A DNA stretch of 64,000 bases from Wolbachia pipientis (GTDB lineage: Bacteria; Pseudomonadota; Alphaproteobacteria; Rickettsiales; Anaplasmataceae): NCBI GenBank assembly GCA_023052945.1, contig CP095495.1, positions 434,001 to 498,000 of the forward strand. Reading direction: 5' to 3'. A program made the translations under genes and the position numbers. Positions 8,887 through 19,345 of this stretch are shown here, one piece after another (position 1 is the first letter of the stretch; every line of letters starts with the position of its first letter). The notes beneath the pieces were generated by a model. It searched no databases, was not told the origin of the DNA, and saw only the letters and a list, made by a program, of their open reading frames with translations.

Positions 8887-11210
8887 CTATAACACCCTTT
8901 CTTCTTGCACTAATTGATAAGCTTCCAAAATATCTCCAACTTTAATATCGATATTACCCTCTAGTGATACTCCGCATTCAAAGTTTACACCTACTTCTTT
9001 AACATCATCTTTAAATCTACGTAGTGCTTTTAACTTTCCTTCATGCACCAATTTGCCACCACGCATTACCTTAATTAAAGAATCTTTTCTTATGACTCCA
9101 TCACTTACGTAACATCCAATGATATTACCAGCTTTAGATACGTTAAATATTTGCCTCACAGATGCAAAGCCAACACGAACCTCTCGTGTAACAGGCTTTA
9201 ACATTTTAGTTAAATACATTCTCATGTCGTCAATGAGCTCGTATATTATGTTATAAGTATGTATTTCTACACCTTTTTGTTTTGCCAAGTCCCTTATTTT
9301 TGAGTCCACTTTTACATTAAAAGCTAAAATTACTGCACTTGATGCTTCTGCAAGCAGCACATCTGAATCTGTTATCCCTCCTACCGCTTTGTGTAGGATA
9401 TTTAATTTCACTTGGTCTTTACCGAGTTTATCAATTGAACTTGATATTGCTTCAATAGAACCAGTTACATCGCATTTTAAAACTACAGATAGTTCTTCTG
9501 TTTCACTGTTATTACGACTGAATATATCTAAATTATTGTCGTCTGAATCTTCTTTCTTTTTCTTGATCAACTCTAGCCTGTATTCAACAATTTCACGCGC
9601 CTGCTTTTCAGAGTTTACAACAACAAATTTATCTCCAGCATTTGGCACACCATTTAGACCAGTAATTTCAATTGGAGCGGAGGGTAGTGCTGCTTTTTCT
9701 CTTTGACCAAGGTGATTAACCATACTACGTACTTTGCTGTATGTTGTACCAACTACCAATATATCACCAACCTTTAACGTTCCTTCCTCAACTATCAATG
9801 TAGCTGATATTCCTTTCGCTTTATCTATTTTGGATTCTATTACCCATCCAAGTGCTCGACAATCTTCTATTGCTTCTAGCTTCATTAACTCAGCGATTAA
9901 CAAAATCGCCTCTTCTAGTTTATCTAAATTAGTTTTCTTTTTTGCTGATACTGGCACAATCATAATATCACCACCAAGCTCTTCAGAGATGAGATCGTAT
10001 TGAGGCAAACTATTAATTATTTTTTCTACATCACCAGGCTCAGATTTATCAATTTTATTAATAGCAACTATAATAGAAACATTTGCTGCTTTTGCATGAT
10101 TTATTGCTTCAACTGTTTGTTTCATGATTCCATCGTCAGCTGCAACTACTATTACAACTATATTAGTAATATTGGCACCACATGCACGCATCGCAGTGAA
10201 CGCTTCATGTCCTGGTGTATCAATAAAAGTAATTTTTTGCTTATCTTTTGTCGTTATTTGATAAGCACCTATGTGTTGAGTTATGCCACCTGACTCTCTT
10301 TCTGCAACATTAGATTCACGAAATGCATCGAGCAATGAGGTTTTACCATGATCAACGTGTCCCATAAAAGTGACAATTGGTGGTTTAGGTTTTTTAGGCA
10401 GGCTTTCTCTGCCTTCTATAAAAAATAAATCCTTTTCTCTGTTGGTATCGCTCACTCGTTTAGCCGTATGATTAAATTTTTCCACTATTTCAGATGCTAT
10501 ATCTGGATCCACCAGATCATCTACTCTATAACTCTCACCGACTTCTTCTTTGAACATTTTTAGCACACTCTTGCTATCTTCTGCCATACGAATAGATAAC
10601 TCCCTGATAGTTATTTTGTCTGGTATAATAACTTCTCTTGATATATTTTTACCCTTAGTAAACTTTGACTTTCTACTTCTTATACCAAATCTTTGCTTAA
10701 ATACAGGGGGTTGTTCAGTTTTTTCATCTATTGCCTGTGCAATTACCAGTTTAGAATGCTTAGAATATATATCTTTGTTGACTTTAGAAGACTTTTTATC
10801 GTCGCTCTCATAGTCAATATTATCTTCTCTTAGTTCAACTAAGTGAGTATTACTTAAAACTTTCTTATTTATTTCTTTAGATAAAGTGTCCGCTTCATTT
10901 TTCTCGTCAATCTCTTTATTGCTGTCTTCTTTTGCTGTTTTCTCTTTTTCTTCTCTCTGATTTCTTTCTTTCAGCAAAGCAGCATTCTGCACAGCATTAA
11001 TGCGGAAAATTTGTTCTTTCTCTGTTAAAGAACCTAATTTACTCTCGTCAAATAAATTATGTTCTTCTGCATCATGAGATTTTTTTCTTCTTTTTTTACT
11101 ATTGCAGCTCCAGTACTTGGGCTAGCTGAAGAGTTTAAATTGAGGTCTAATTTAAGCTTGCTTAAGCCTTGGAGCGTTAATTTTTTATTACTGATATCTT
11201 CATTATTCAT
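8887..11210 (-). CDS. infB: Translation initiation factor IF-2, with a frameshift near the 5' end
   Basis: IF-2 is the GTPase that brings initiator tRNA to the 30S subunit. From 10992 down the frame is complete: a charged linker, the G domain ([25 protein letters not shown]), then domains II-IV ending [12 protein letters not shown]. The natural start is most likely the ATG at 11210 ([18 protein letters not shown]), ten bases after nusA ends. That frame leaves register in an A7-GAAG-A7 stretch (11080-11097) and stops about 58 codons in. One extra A in either run joins the two parts smoothly into ...[16 protein letters not shown].... The only start codon I see in the downstream frame is a GTG at 10992. 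Either slippage, a shorter product or a sequencing error explains this. Without the leader the product is 701 residues. Confidence 0.9.
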
Positions 11211-11219
11211 ATTATTTTA

Positions 11220-12782
11220 TTATATTAACCCAAGCTTTTTACGTGCTTCTATGATTATTGAGTCTACTGTATCTTTTAGATTTTCTTTACTATCAGCTGA
11301 GGAAGAGAGTATGCTGCAAAACTCATAACTTGATAAATCTGCTATGTCCTCTAAAGTCTTAATATCATGTTTACTAAGAGCAATTTTATTGTCTATTGAT
11401 AAAGTTAAATTGATTACATCATCCTCCATACCTAAACTTTTTAGCTCTTCTATTTTTCTATCATTTTCTGCTTTCAGGTACTTATTTGCTCTATTGTGAA
11501 GTTCGTTTGCAATATCTTCATTAAAGCCCTCTATTGAAGCAAGCTCTTTAATTGAAGCGCTGGATATATCTTCTACGCTTGAAAAACCTTCTGTTACCAA
11601 TAGCTGACCCATAATCTCTTCTAAGTTTAAAGCTTCAGCAAATAAAGCTGAACATTGACTAAGTTCTTTACTTCGCCTTTCTGATTCTTGCTGAGTGCTT
11701 AATATCTCAATTTTCCATCCAACAAGCTCTGAAGCTAATCTTACATTCTGGCCCTTTTTTCCTATAGCTAAACTCAATTGATCTTCAGCAACTATTAACT
11801 CTATGCAATTTTCATTTTCATCAATAATAACCTTCGATACTTCTGCAGGAGTAATGGCTTTAATAACAAATTGACCCAAATCTGAGGAGTAATTTATAAC
11901 GTCAATTTTTTCACCATTTAATTCGTGTATAATAGTTTTTATTCTATCTCCCTTGACTCCAACACAAGCACCTACTGGATCAATGTTCTTGTCAGGAGAG
12001 AAAACAGCAACCTTAGACCTTGAGCCGGCGTCTCTAGCTATACCTTTAATTGTTACTAACCCGTCAGCAATTTCTGGTATTTCTTGATTTAATAATGCCT
12101 CTAAAAAGCCTTCATGAGTCCTAGAAAGAATAATTTGACGTCCATCATCAGAGCGCTTAACGGTCTGTATGTAAGTTTTAACCTTATCGCCTTCACGAAA
12201 TGATTCACCACCGGTCAAATTTCGCAATGGAAGATATGCCCTAGTGCCATTTATGTCTATAATAAGATCTGAATATTCTACTTGTTTAACAATACCATAC
12301 CTTATTTCTCCCACCTTATCTTTAAATTCCTCATATTGCTTTTTTGACTCTTCATCTTTAATTATTTGAGCAATCTTTTGCTGGGCAATCCTTGCTGAAG
12401 CAAGATCAGTGTTAAGAGAGAGCAATTCACTAACAGTATCTCCAACTTTTGCATCTCCTTTTATTAATTTAGCTTGTGTCAGCGTAATTGATTCATACTC
12501 AGTATTCTTTTCTCCATCTGATTCGTCATCAATAACTTTTAGTTTTCTGTATGAAGTAACTTTGCCTGTATTTCTATCTATATTAACTACAATTTTACTT
12601 TTGCTACCATATTTTTGGTAAGCCACTGCTTCTATAGCACTTTCTAGTGCCTTTATTACAACATTAAAATCTAAACCTTTTTGAAGTGAAAGTTCTCCTG
12701 CTGTTTTTATTACATCAAGGCTTCCAACTATGTTATTCTTGTTACTTTTCTGCTTAACACTGCTTTTACGATTAGCAATCAT
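11220..12782 (-). CDS. nusA: Transcription termination/antitermination factor NusA
   Basis: NusA binds RNA polymerase and nascent RNA and modulates pausing and termination. The product has the N-terminal RNAP-binding domain (ALESAIEAVAYQKYG), an S1 domain (VGEIRYGIVKQVEYSDLIIDINGTRAYLP), and KH domains with the family hallmark DPVGACVGVKGDRIK and later AIGKKGQNVRLASELVGW. C-terminal helix-hairpin repeats follow (GFSSVEDISSASIKELASIEG). I chose the ATG at 12782 (IANRKSSVKQKS) over a TTG fifteen bases upstream. It begins the nusA-infB-rbfA-ubiA run. No RimP gene precedes it; a convergent RND pump gene region lies upstream instead. Confidence 0.95.
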   Translation of the reverse strand: MIANRKSSVKQKSNKNNIVGSLDVIKTAGELSLQKGLDFNVVIKALESAIEAVAYQKYGSKSKIVVNIDRNTGKVTSYRKLKVIDDESDGEKNTEYESITLTQAKLIKGDAKVGDTVSELLSLNTDLASARIAQQKIAQIIKDEESKKQYEEFKDKVGEIRYGIVKQVEYSDLIIDINGTRAYLPLRNLTGGESFREGDKVKTYIQTVKRSDDGRQIILSRTHEGFLEALLNQEIPEIADGLVTIKGIARDAGSRSKVAVFSPDKNIDPVGACVGVKGDRIKTIIHELNGEKIDVINYSSDLGQFVIKAITPAEVSKVIIDENENCIELIVAEDQLSLAIGKKGQNVRLASELVGWKIEILSTQQESERRSKELSQCSALFAEALNLEEIMGQLLVTEGFSSVEDISSASIKELASIEGFNEDIANELHNRANKYLKAENDRKIEELKSLGMEDDVINLTLSIDNKIALSKHDIKTLEDIADLSSYEFCSILSSSADSKENLKDTVDSIIIEARKKLGLI

Positions 12783-12870
12783 AATAAATAAATCCAATGT
12801 AATTAGTTATAATTATAGCTTCAACGGGCAAAGAACGCTATCTTAAATGTTAAATGATTGCTAATTTAAG

Positions 12871-15800
12871 TCAAGTTTTTTCATGTCTTTGTATGACAAG
12901 CAACGCAGGAGTAAAGAATAAAGTTAAGACCGTTGCAGCCAATATTCCACTTGCTATGGTTGTTGAAATGTCAACCCACCACTGGCTTGATGGAGCATCA
13001 TATGTGATTTGTAGCGTAAAAAAATTGATATTTAACCTGGTAATCATCGGTATTAAACCAAGAACTGTGGTTGCAACGGTAAGCAATATTGGCCTAATGC
13101 GAGAAATTGCAGCGTTTATTACACATCGCTTGATGTCATTTTTGTGTACCTTAATTTGGTGATGAAAGGCATCAAGCAATAGTATGTTATTATTTACTAT
13201 AATTCCTGCCAAAGCAATTATCCCCACTCCACACATAACAACTACGAAAACTTGTTGGATAAGAAAGAAAACAAAAAACACACATGTTGTAGATAAAAAC
13301 ACTGCTGTCATTACGATAAATGTATGGTATACATTATTAAACTGTGTCACTAATACCAATATCATTAGTGTAATCGCTAATATAAAAGCCTTTAACAAAA
13401 ATGCTCCTGATTTTTGTTGATCTTCTTGGTCGCCTTTAAAATCAATTTTTACTCCCTTGTCCCAATCCTGGGCAACAGAATTCTGAATGAACTTTACTCT
13501 TTCATTAACAAGATAACCTGTATCCACATCAGCGGAAATTGTCACTGTACGTAATCCATCAATCCTATTTAGTTTGTTTACCTTTTTTTCGGGAGCATAT
13601 TTTACTATGTTGCTCATAGGATGCGGGCCATCAACTGTATTGATAAAAAGATTATCTATAGTCTTCATGTTGCGGTCCCTTCTGGGGAAACGGAGTACAA
13701 TATCGATTTCTTCATCCGTGTTATTTGGTCTATATTTTCCAATCAACACTCCATTTGTAACCATCTTTATAAAATCGCCAATGGTTGCAACACTTACTCC
13801 AGAACTTGTAGCCTTACTCTTATCAACACTCATATTCCACTCTATTTCAGGTGCTGATCTGCTATCTTGAATATTTATAAACCCGGATGAAGGTTGGTCC
13901 ATAATTTTTAGAATTTTCTCTGCTGCTAAATTCAGATTGGATGCACTTCCGCTGAGGTTAATTTGTATTGGCTTGTCAGCCGACGGTCCTAACTTTTCCT
14001 CTTGAACATTAATTATTATTCCTTTCATGTCTTGCACACTGCTTCTTATATCGTTTAATATGTGCTTAGCTTTGCGCCTGAAGCGCCAATCCATAAGTTC
14101 TAGTTGAATTCTGGCGATAATGTTGTCTGAAAATGCTCCTGATCTAGCATAAGAAACATGAATTTCTTTTTCAACGCTCAAAATGCGTTCTTCCACTTCT
14201 TTGAGTATCAGATCTCGTTCTTTAGCTGATAAGCTTTCTTTTGCTTTAACACTGATTAAAATATTATCTGAATCCACTTTCGGAAAAAACTTCACTCCAG
14301 GACCAAAGGTCAAGTACAGCACACTAAATGAAAACAGGACGAATACAGTAGCACATATGAATTTTTTAGGATGATCTAAAACCTTCTCTAGCATGCGTGT
14401 GTAAGCTCTTATTATAGGCCCAGCATTTTTTATCTCACCACTTTCTATAGCACTCATTTTTTTTATTTCTTTTTTTGAAGTTATCGAAGGCTTGCCAAAT
14501 ATTGCACCAAGTGTTGGTATAAAAACCAAAGCCATAATGAGCGATCCAGTCAAAGTTAGAATTATTGTAATTGGTATGTACTGCATGAATTTACCAACAG
14601 TATCAGGCCAGAATAATAGAGGAAAAAACACTGCTAATTTAGTTAACGTCGATGATAGAACCGGATAAAACATATCACGAACTGAAGTGTGAAAGGCTTC
14701 TATTTTGTCCATTCCGCAGATCATCTTTCTATCAGCATATTCGCTAATCACAATTGCATCATCAACCAGCATGCCAACAGCCATAATTAAACTGAAGAGC
14801 ACAACAATATTTAAGGTTATGCCCATAAAGTAAAGAGCTATTATCCCAATGAGAAAGGAACCGGGTATCGAGAGTGCCACAAGAATAGCAATCCTTGTTC
14901 CCATAGAAAGCATCATTATGATCAATATTAACAACACAGCGAATATTATGCCGTTTTCCAAGTCATCAAGCACATCGCGGACGTTTTTTGACTGGTCATT
15001 TAAGTACACCACTTTTAAATTTTCAGGTAATTGATCTTTTGCCTTATCCATTAAGTATTTTACTTGATTTACTGTGTCTATTATGTTTTTTCCGTTACGT
15101 TTTGAAATTTCTAGCACGACACTAGGTAATCCATTAATGCGAGCAAACCCTTGGTGATCCTCAAACCTAGGGTATACTTTTGCTATATCTTTGATTCTCA
15201 AAACTGCATTGCCTTGAGATCTAATAGGAATATTCATAATATCTTCTATATCTTTTAATAACCCTAATATTTTAATCGAATATTTACCGATATCGTTTTC
15301 CAGTGACCCAGCTCCCACTAGTCTATTATTGCTTGATATAGCTTGGAATATTTCGTTTGATTGAATGTTATATTTTGTTAGAACTGTGGGCTCAATTATA
15401 ACTTCCACTGTTTCTTTACGCATACCCGCCACTTCAACTTTGAGAACATTTGGCAGAGATTCTATTTCTTTCTTTAGCTTGCGTGCTATTTCAGTTAAGG
15501 CTCTTTCTGGCAAATTACCAATTAAGCCAACATTTAATATGGGAAATAGACTCAAATTTATTTCATTGATTATTGGAGATTCCACTTCAACAGGTAATTT
15601 CGCTTTTATATTTGAAAGCTTTGAACGGACATTATCGAGCACTTCTTTATTATCATACTCTGTTCCAAATTCGAGTATCATGTGAGCACCATCATTAGTT
15701 GCAAAAGCTCTCAATTCTCTTACACCTTCAATGGATCTTAGTTCATTTTCTATAGGAAGCACTAATAGCTTTTCACTATCTTGAACAGAAATCCCAGGAA

Positions 15801-15945
15801 GTCCAACGAACACGCTGATTATAGGAATCTGTATATCAGGGTTACTTTCCCTTGGCATTTTTACATAAACGTATGAACCGAAGATAAAAATTACTATAAG
15901 TAATAATACCACCGCCCTGTTTCGCTCTATGAGTAAGCTCTGCAT
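12871..15945 (-). CDS. RND-family efflux transporter, AcrB/MdtB-like inner-membrane pump
   Basis: The 1024-residue protein has the full resistance-nodulation-division layout. There is an N-terminal helix (LLLIVIFIFGSYVYVKMPRE), a first large periplasmic loop beginning RESNPDIQIPIISV, six central helices with the proton-relay-type motif VGMLVDDAIVI at about residues 391-401, a second periplasmic loop, and a final helix bundle ending in LTLFFTPALLVIQRH. It is the proton-driven pump of a tripartite exporter. No membrane fusion protein gene is adjacent. Substrate cannot be read from the sequence. Length is normal and the frame is intact. Confidence 0.92.
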   Translation of the reverse strand: MQSLLIERNRAVVLLLIVIFIFGSYVYVKMPRESNPDIQIPIISVFVGLPGISVQDSEKLLVLPIENELRSIEGVRELRAFATNDGAHMILEFGTEYDNKEVLDNVRSKLSNIKAKLPVEVESPIINEINLSLFPILNVGLIGNLPERALTEIARKLKKEIESLPNVLKVEVAGMRKETVEVIIEPTVLTKYNIQSNEIFQAISSNNRLVGAGSLENDIGKYSIKILGLLKDIEDIMNIPIRSQGNAVLRIKDIAKVYPRFEDHQGFARINGLPSVVLEISKRNGKNIIDTVNQVKYLMDKAKDQLPENLKVVYLNDQSKNVRDVLDDLENGIIFAVLLILIIMMLSMGTRIAILVALSIPGSFLIGIIALYFMGITLNIVVLFSLIMAVGMLVDDAIVISEYADRKMICGMDKIEAFHTSVRDMFYPVLSSTLTKLAVFFPLLFWPDTVGKFMQYIPITIILTLTGSLIMALVFIPTLGAIFGKPSITSKKEIKKMSAIESGEIKNAGPIIRAYTRMLEKVLDHPKKFICATVFVLFSFSVLYLTFGPGVKFFPKVDSDNILISVKAKESLSAKERDLILKEVEERILSVEKEIHVSYARSGAFSDNIIARIQLELMDWRFRRKAKHILNDIRSSVQDMKGIIINVQEEKLGPSADKPIQINLSGSASNLNLAAEKILKIMDQPSSGFINIQDSRSAPEIEWNMSVDKSKATSSGVSVATIGDFIKMVTNGVLIGKYRPNNTDEEIDIVLRFPRRDRNMKTIDNLFINTVDGPHPMSNIVKYAPEKKVNKLNRIDGLRTVTISADVDTGYLVNERVKFIQNSVAQDWDKGVKIDFKGDQEDQQKSGAFLLKAFILAITLMILVLVTQFNNVYHTFIVMTAVFLSTTCVFFVFFLIQQVFVVVMCGVGIIALAGIIVNNNILLLDAFHHQIKVHKNDIKRCVINAAISRIRPILLTVATTVLGLIPMITRLNINFFTLQITYDAPSSQWWVDISTTIASGILAATVLTLFFTPALLVIQRHEKT

Positions 15946-16119
15946 GTTGAATGTTAACTAAATATGTGCGTTTGTACAATATTATAGTCGAGATACGTTG
16001 CATATTAATTAATCCTTGTATAGCTTAAAACCTTACGCGAATAATTAAAATTTTCGCAAAGTTGCAAGTATAAGAAAATTTCTGTATAATAATTCTGGAA
16101 CAGTATTTGAGAGGTTATT

Positions 16120-16794
16120 ATGGTGGCAATTCTAAACATAACAAAAGGCAAAAATAAAGTTATTGTGTCTGGACTAGCTGGGGCTTTATCAGCTTTAATA
16201 TTTTTAACAGCAATTCACATTGCTGCAAAGATAGCCATTATAGTTGCTGCTGCTGCAGTTACTTACTTATTACTTTCGCTGATTCATAAAATAAGAACTA
16301 AAAAAGAACAGCCTGCTGAAATTATTGGTGTTTCAGAAGAGAAAGTTTCAGAAGATGAAGGGTATAGCAGTGTTGATGAAGGTGAAGAAAAAGATACTGT
16401 AAAAGAATCAGAAAAAACTGAGGCTGAGTTAGAAGAAGAATTAAAAAATAAAAGAGCACAAGAACGCATGGAGAAAGGATCACTTGGTGGCCCTATAAAT
16501 GCATTTGGCGAACCAATTCTTGATGAAATTATAGATACTGGAAATAGTAATCCTGTTGATTATACAAAAACTATGGTAGTGCCTGAGAAAATTATTCTTG
16601 GCATGCCAGATGATAAAACTCTTACACAAAATAGCTCTATAAAGAATCAGATGAAATCTCTCCCTGAATACATGTATGTGTTTGGTAATCCACTTCCTGA
16701 GCAGCCACTGAGCAACCTTATCAATGTAGATTTGGGTCTAAAAGGACGCAGAAACTACCTGCTGCAGAGTGGCTATTACAGTACGGGAATGTAA
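16120..16794 (+). CDS. Hypothetical membrane-anchored acidic protein
   Basis: I recognise no family. The 224-residue product has two adjacent hydrophobic helices at about residues 17-55 (VIVSGLAGALSALIFLTAI, then an AAKIAIIVAAAAVTYLLL stretch), followed by a basic stop-transfer (HKIRTKKEQ). A Glu/Asp-rich region spans about 65-115, and a Pro/Gly-containing C-terminal part has NPVDYTKTMVVPEKI. This looks like an inner-membrane protein with most of its mass on one side. A purine-rich GAGAGG sequence about eight bases upstream of the ATG supports the start. It stands alone between the RND pump and a convergent glutamine-synthetase-like gene. Confidence 0.72.
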   Translation: MVAILNITKGKNKVIVSGLAGALSALIFLTAIHIAAKIAIIVAAAAVTYLLLSLIHKIRTKKEQPAEIIGVSEEKVSEDEGYSSVDEGEEKDTVKESEKTEAELEEELKNKRAQERMEKGSLGGPINAFGEPILDEIIDTGNSNPVDYTKTMVVPEKIILGMPDDKTLTQNSSIKNQMKSLPEYMYVFGNPLPEQPLSNLINVDLGLKGRRNYLLQSGYYSTGM

Positions 16795-16871
16795 ATGATA
16801 ATGTGACGAAAGTGCTAAAACAGCCAATTATTCAACGGCCGTTTAACGGGTTAGGGTTTGAGGGGTAGTTG

Positions 16872-17609
16872 CTATATCAAACTCTCCATCTTATATTGAG
16901 AATCAGATGTAATGCCATACACTCTATTTGGCGGAGCAATTTTGTTCTCTATACCAAAAACTATACCTTCAATTATTGCTGTGAGTACTTTTTCAAGGTT
17001 ACAGTCTGCTCCAGGAACACGGTGCTCTAGGCGGCATCTTTTGGAATCGTTGCCAAAATAGGGAATTCTTATCGCAGCAGTTCTGTTATTTACCCCCCAA
17101 CTAATCGTAGTTGGAGTATGAATATCCGGGTACTGAAATCTTAAATATGAATCATCATTTGGAGCAAAAAACAACATATGTTTTTTCATCATTGCGCATA
17201 ATCCACCAATACTATGAATCAAATAATCACTATACTTTTGCTCATTGATATAAAATAAGTTATCGTTATTTGAATTCACTAAATTAACATGCACATTTAA
17301 TGCACTGCCTGCTCTATCCAAATAGGGCTTTGCTTTAAAAGAAACATTCCCGCCTAGTTTCTGGACTGTTTCAGTAAGTAATTGTTTCGCTAACTCAAAA
17401 TGCTTAATTAAATTGTCGGAGTTCGTATAACAACCACTTTTTATCTCATATTGATGTGTAGAATTCTCCTTCTCGCAAGAAAATTCAAGAGATGCTATTT
17501 TATTTTTGATGCTACTCAGAAATAAATATTCTTTTTCTATTCCTTCAATGTAAAACTCTAGTTCAATACCGAATACAGCATGACAACTCAAATTACTTAA
17601 TATAATCAT
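16872..17609 (-). CDS. Glutamine-synthetase-like protein, short form
   Basis: The 245-residue product matches the catalytic fold of glutamine synthetases. It has GIELEFYIEG near the start, HQYEIKSGCYTN, a SALNVHVNL stretch like the family GSGMHVHQSL, and the conserved NNRTAAIRIPYF followed by RLEHRVPGADCNLEKVLTAI. Several metal and glutamate-binding positions (EFY, YEIKSG, HVH, R-E/H) seem present. It lacks the N-terminal beta-grasp domain and roughly the last 100 residues of a full enzyme of about 450. It could be a dedicated GlnA-like ligase, a relic, or a regulatory paralogue. The frame is intact and codon use is unremarkable. Confidence 0.75.
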   Translation of the reverse strand: MIILSNLSCHAVFGIELEFYIEGIEKEYLFLSSIKNKIASLEFSCEKENSTHQYEIKSGCYTNSDNLIKHFELAKQLLTETVQKLGGNVSFKAKPYLDRAGSALNVHVNLVNSNNDNLFYINEQKYSDYLIHSIGGLCAMMKKHMLFFAPNDDSYLRFQYPDIHTPTTISWGVNNRTAAIRIPYFGNDSKRCRLEHRVPGADCNLEKVLTAIIEGIVFGIENKIAPPNRVYGITSDSQYKMESLI

Positions 17610-17935
17610 AAATTTGCTTCAGTAAATCTATATTAGGTTAGCTATATTTATATGAATACTTTACTTATTTGCCAGTAAGTTTAACATCTTATTTATACAT
17701 AATGTATTACTATTTTTAATAGCATGCTTCTAATCCTCGATACAAGCGACATTTACAAATTTTTCATTTTTTTGAAATAAAAATGATTAATTTTAGTGTT
17801 TTTATACCCTTTACAACCCATCAAAAAATCACCATAATTTTTAGTATGTATTAAGTAGTATTAGCTTTTCATTTTGCAGTAAACTATTGATTGTCTTATA
17901 TTTTTCTAATTATTGCTTTTTTCTTGGTGTGGTAT
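17610..17935. other. AT-rich intergenic region upstream of dnaA
   Basis: About 325 bases without a gene. It holds the start side of the glutamine-synthetase-like gene and the dnaA promoter candidate listed separately. I see no palindromic element, no tRNA and no clear cluster of DnaA boxes (TTATNCACA), so I do not call it an origin. Confidence 0.5.
17810..17838 (+). promoter_or_regulatory. Candidate sigma-70 promoter for dnaA
   Basis: TTTACA at 17810-17815 and CATAAT at 17833-17838 are separated by 17 bases. Each is one mismatch from consensus, about 95 bases upstream of the preferred dnaA ATG. Confidence 0.5.
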
Positions 17936-19318
17936 ATGAACTTAACTAGCCCTAAGGTTTCTACTATGTTTTTTGATCAGATTATTACAGTAACAGATCA
18001 CAATGTTACTTGGGAAAAAATCCAAAATTGTCTTTATAATCTTTATGGAGAAGCAACATATAACAGCTGGATGAGTTCGCTAAAATTTGTCAGTAGCAGA
18101 AATGGGAAAGTTCTTTTATCCGTGTCAACAAGGTTTATAAAAGAGTGGATTACAGTTCATTACATGAAAAAAATATTATCATTATGGCAAAGCGAAGATA
18201 AAAGCATACGTTCTATTGATATTCAAGTAATTGAGGAAAGGAATTCAAATTTTAATGTTATATTAAAAAACAGAGAGGAAAGTAATCATAATCTTGGTTC
18301 GCCGCTGGATCCAAGGTTCACCTTTGATAATTTTGTAGTGGGAAAGCCAAATGAATTAGCATTTACGGCGGCAAAGCGTGTGGCAGAATCTATAGATCCA
18401 ATATTAGGCAGCAATCCTTTGTTTCTATATGGTGGAGTGGGACTTGGTAAAACACATTTAATGCATGCTATAGCTTGGCACATAGTCAATTCCCCATCAG
18501 AAAAAAGAAAAGTAGTATATTTATCAGCAGAGAAATTCATGTACCAATATATTACAGCGCTGCGAAGCAAAGATATTATGTTATTTAAAGAGCAATTTAG
18601 ATCAGTAGATGTATTGATGGTAGATGATGTGCAATTTATCAGTGGTAAAGATAGTACACAAGAAGAATTTTTTCACACTTTCAATGCATTGATAGACCAA
18701 AATAAGCAATTGGTTATATCAGCTGATAGGTCTCCTAGTGATCTTGATGGAGTGGAAGAAAGAATAAGATCACGACTCGGTTGGGGGTTGGTGGCAGATA
18801 TTAATGAAACAACTTTTGAATTAAGGCTTGGTATATTGCAGGCAAAAGTGGAGCAGATGAATATGTATGTTCCGAAAGATGTCCTAGAGTTTTTAGCAAG
18901 GAACATAAAATCTAATATAAGAGAATTAGAAGGAGCATTAAATAAGGTTACCCATACCTCATTAATTGGAAGAAGTATGACGGTAGAATCAGCTAGTGAA
19001 ACCCTAATCGATCTTCTTAGGTCAAATCATAGGTCAATCACAATAGAAGAAATACAAAAAAAAGCAGCTGAATTTTTCAATATAAAGGTTGCAGATATGC
19101 AATCCAATAGAAGACTTCGCAGTCTTGCAAGGCCAAGACAAATAGCTATGTATTTTGCCAAAAAATTTACGCAAAAAAGTCTACCAGATATTGGGAGAAA
19201 CTTTGGTGGCAGAGACCATGCTACCGTTATACATGCAGTAAAACAAGTAGAAAATTTTATAAGAACTGACTCAAAATTTGCTGATGAAATCAATCGATTA
19301 AAAAAGATGTTTAAGTAG
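17936..19318 (+). CDS. dnaA: Chromosomal replication initiator DnaA
   Basis: DnaA binds origin boxes and melts the origin in its ATP form. Four domains are visible. Domain I spans about residues 20-90 ([20 protein letters not shown]). A short linker follows. The AAA+ domain has [16 protein letters not shown] (Walker A), MVDDVQF (Walker B), sensor [10 protein letters not shown] and box VII-like [12 protein letters not shown]. The C-terminal helix-turn-helix has [11 protein letters not shown] take the ATG at 17936, giving 460 residues; an ATG at 17966 (FFDQIITV) is also good, while a TTG at 17891 would add an implausible hydrophobic leader. It is close to the virB8-D4 operon, as in the reference Wolbachia of Drosophila, where dnaA is gene 1 (recalled). 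Confidence 0.95.
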   Translation: MNLTSPKVSTMFFDQIITVTDHNVTWEKIQNCLYNLYGEATYNSWMSSLKFVSSRNGKVLLSVSTRFIKEWITVHYMKKILSLWQSEDKSIRSIDIQVIEERNSNFNVILKNREESNHNLGSPLDPRFTFDNFVVGKPNELAFTAAKRVAESIDPILGSNPLFLYGGVGLGKTHLMHAIAWHIVNSPSEKRKVVYLSAEKFMYQYITALRSKDIMLFKEQFRSVDVLMVDDVQFISGKDSTQEEFFHTFNALIDQNKQLVISADRSPSDLDGVEERIRSRLGWGLVADINETTFELRLGILQAKVEQMNMYVPKDVLEFLARNIKSNIRELEGALNKVTHTSLIGRSMTVESASETLIDLLRSNHRSITIEEIQKKAAEFFNIKVADMQSNRRLRSLARPRQIAMYFAKKFTQKSLPDIGRNFGGRDHATVIHAVKQVENFIRTDSKFADEINRLKKMFK

Positions 19319-19345
19319 CGTTTTTAAAATAGCTAATAACAAATC

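Noticed and set aside
17610..17935. Replication origin next to dnaA
   Set aside because: I see no cluster of DnaA boxes or 13-mer repeats, and in Wolbachia the described origin is not beside dnaA (recalled).
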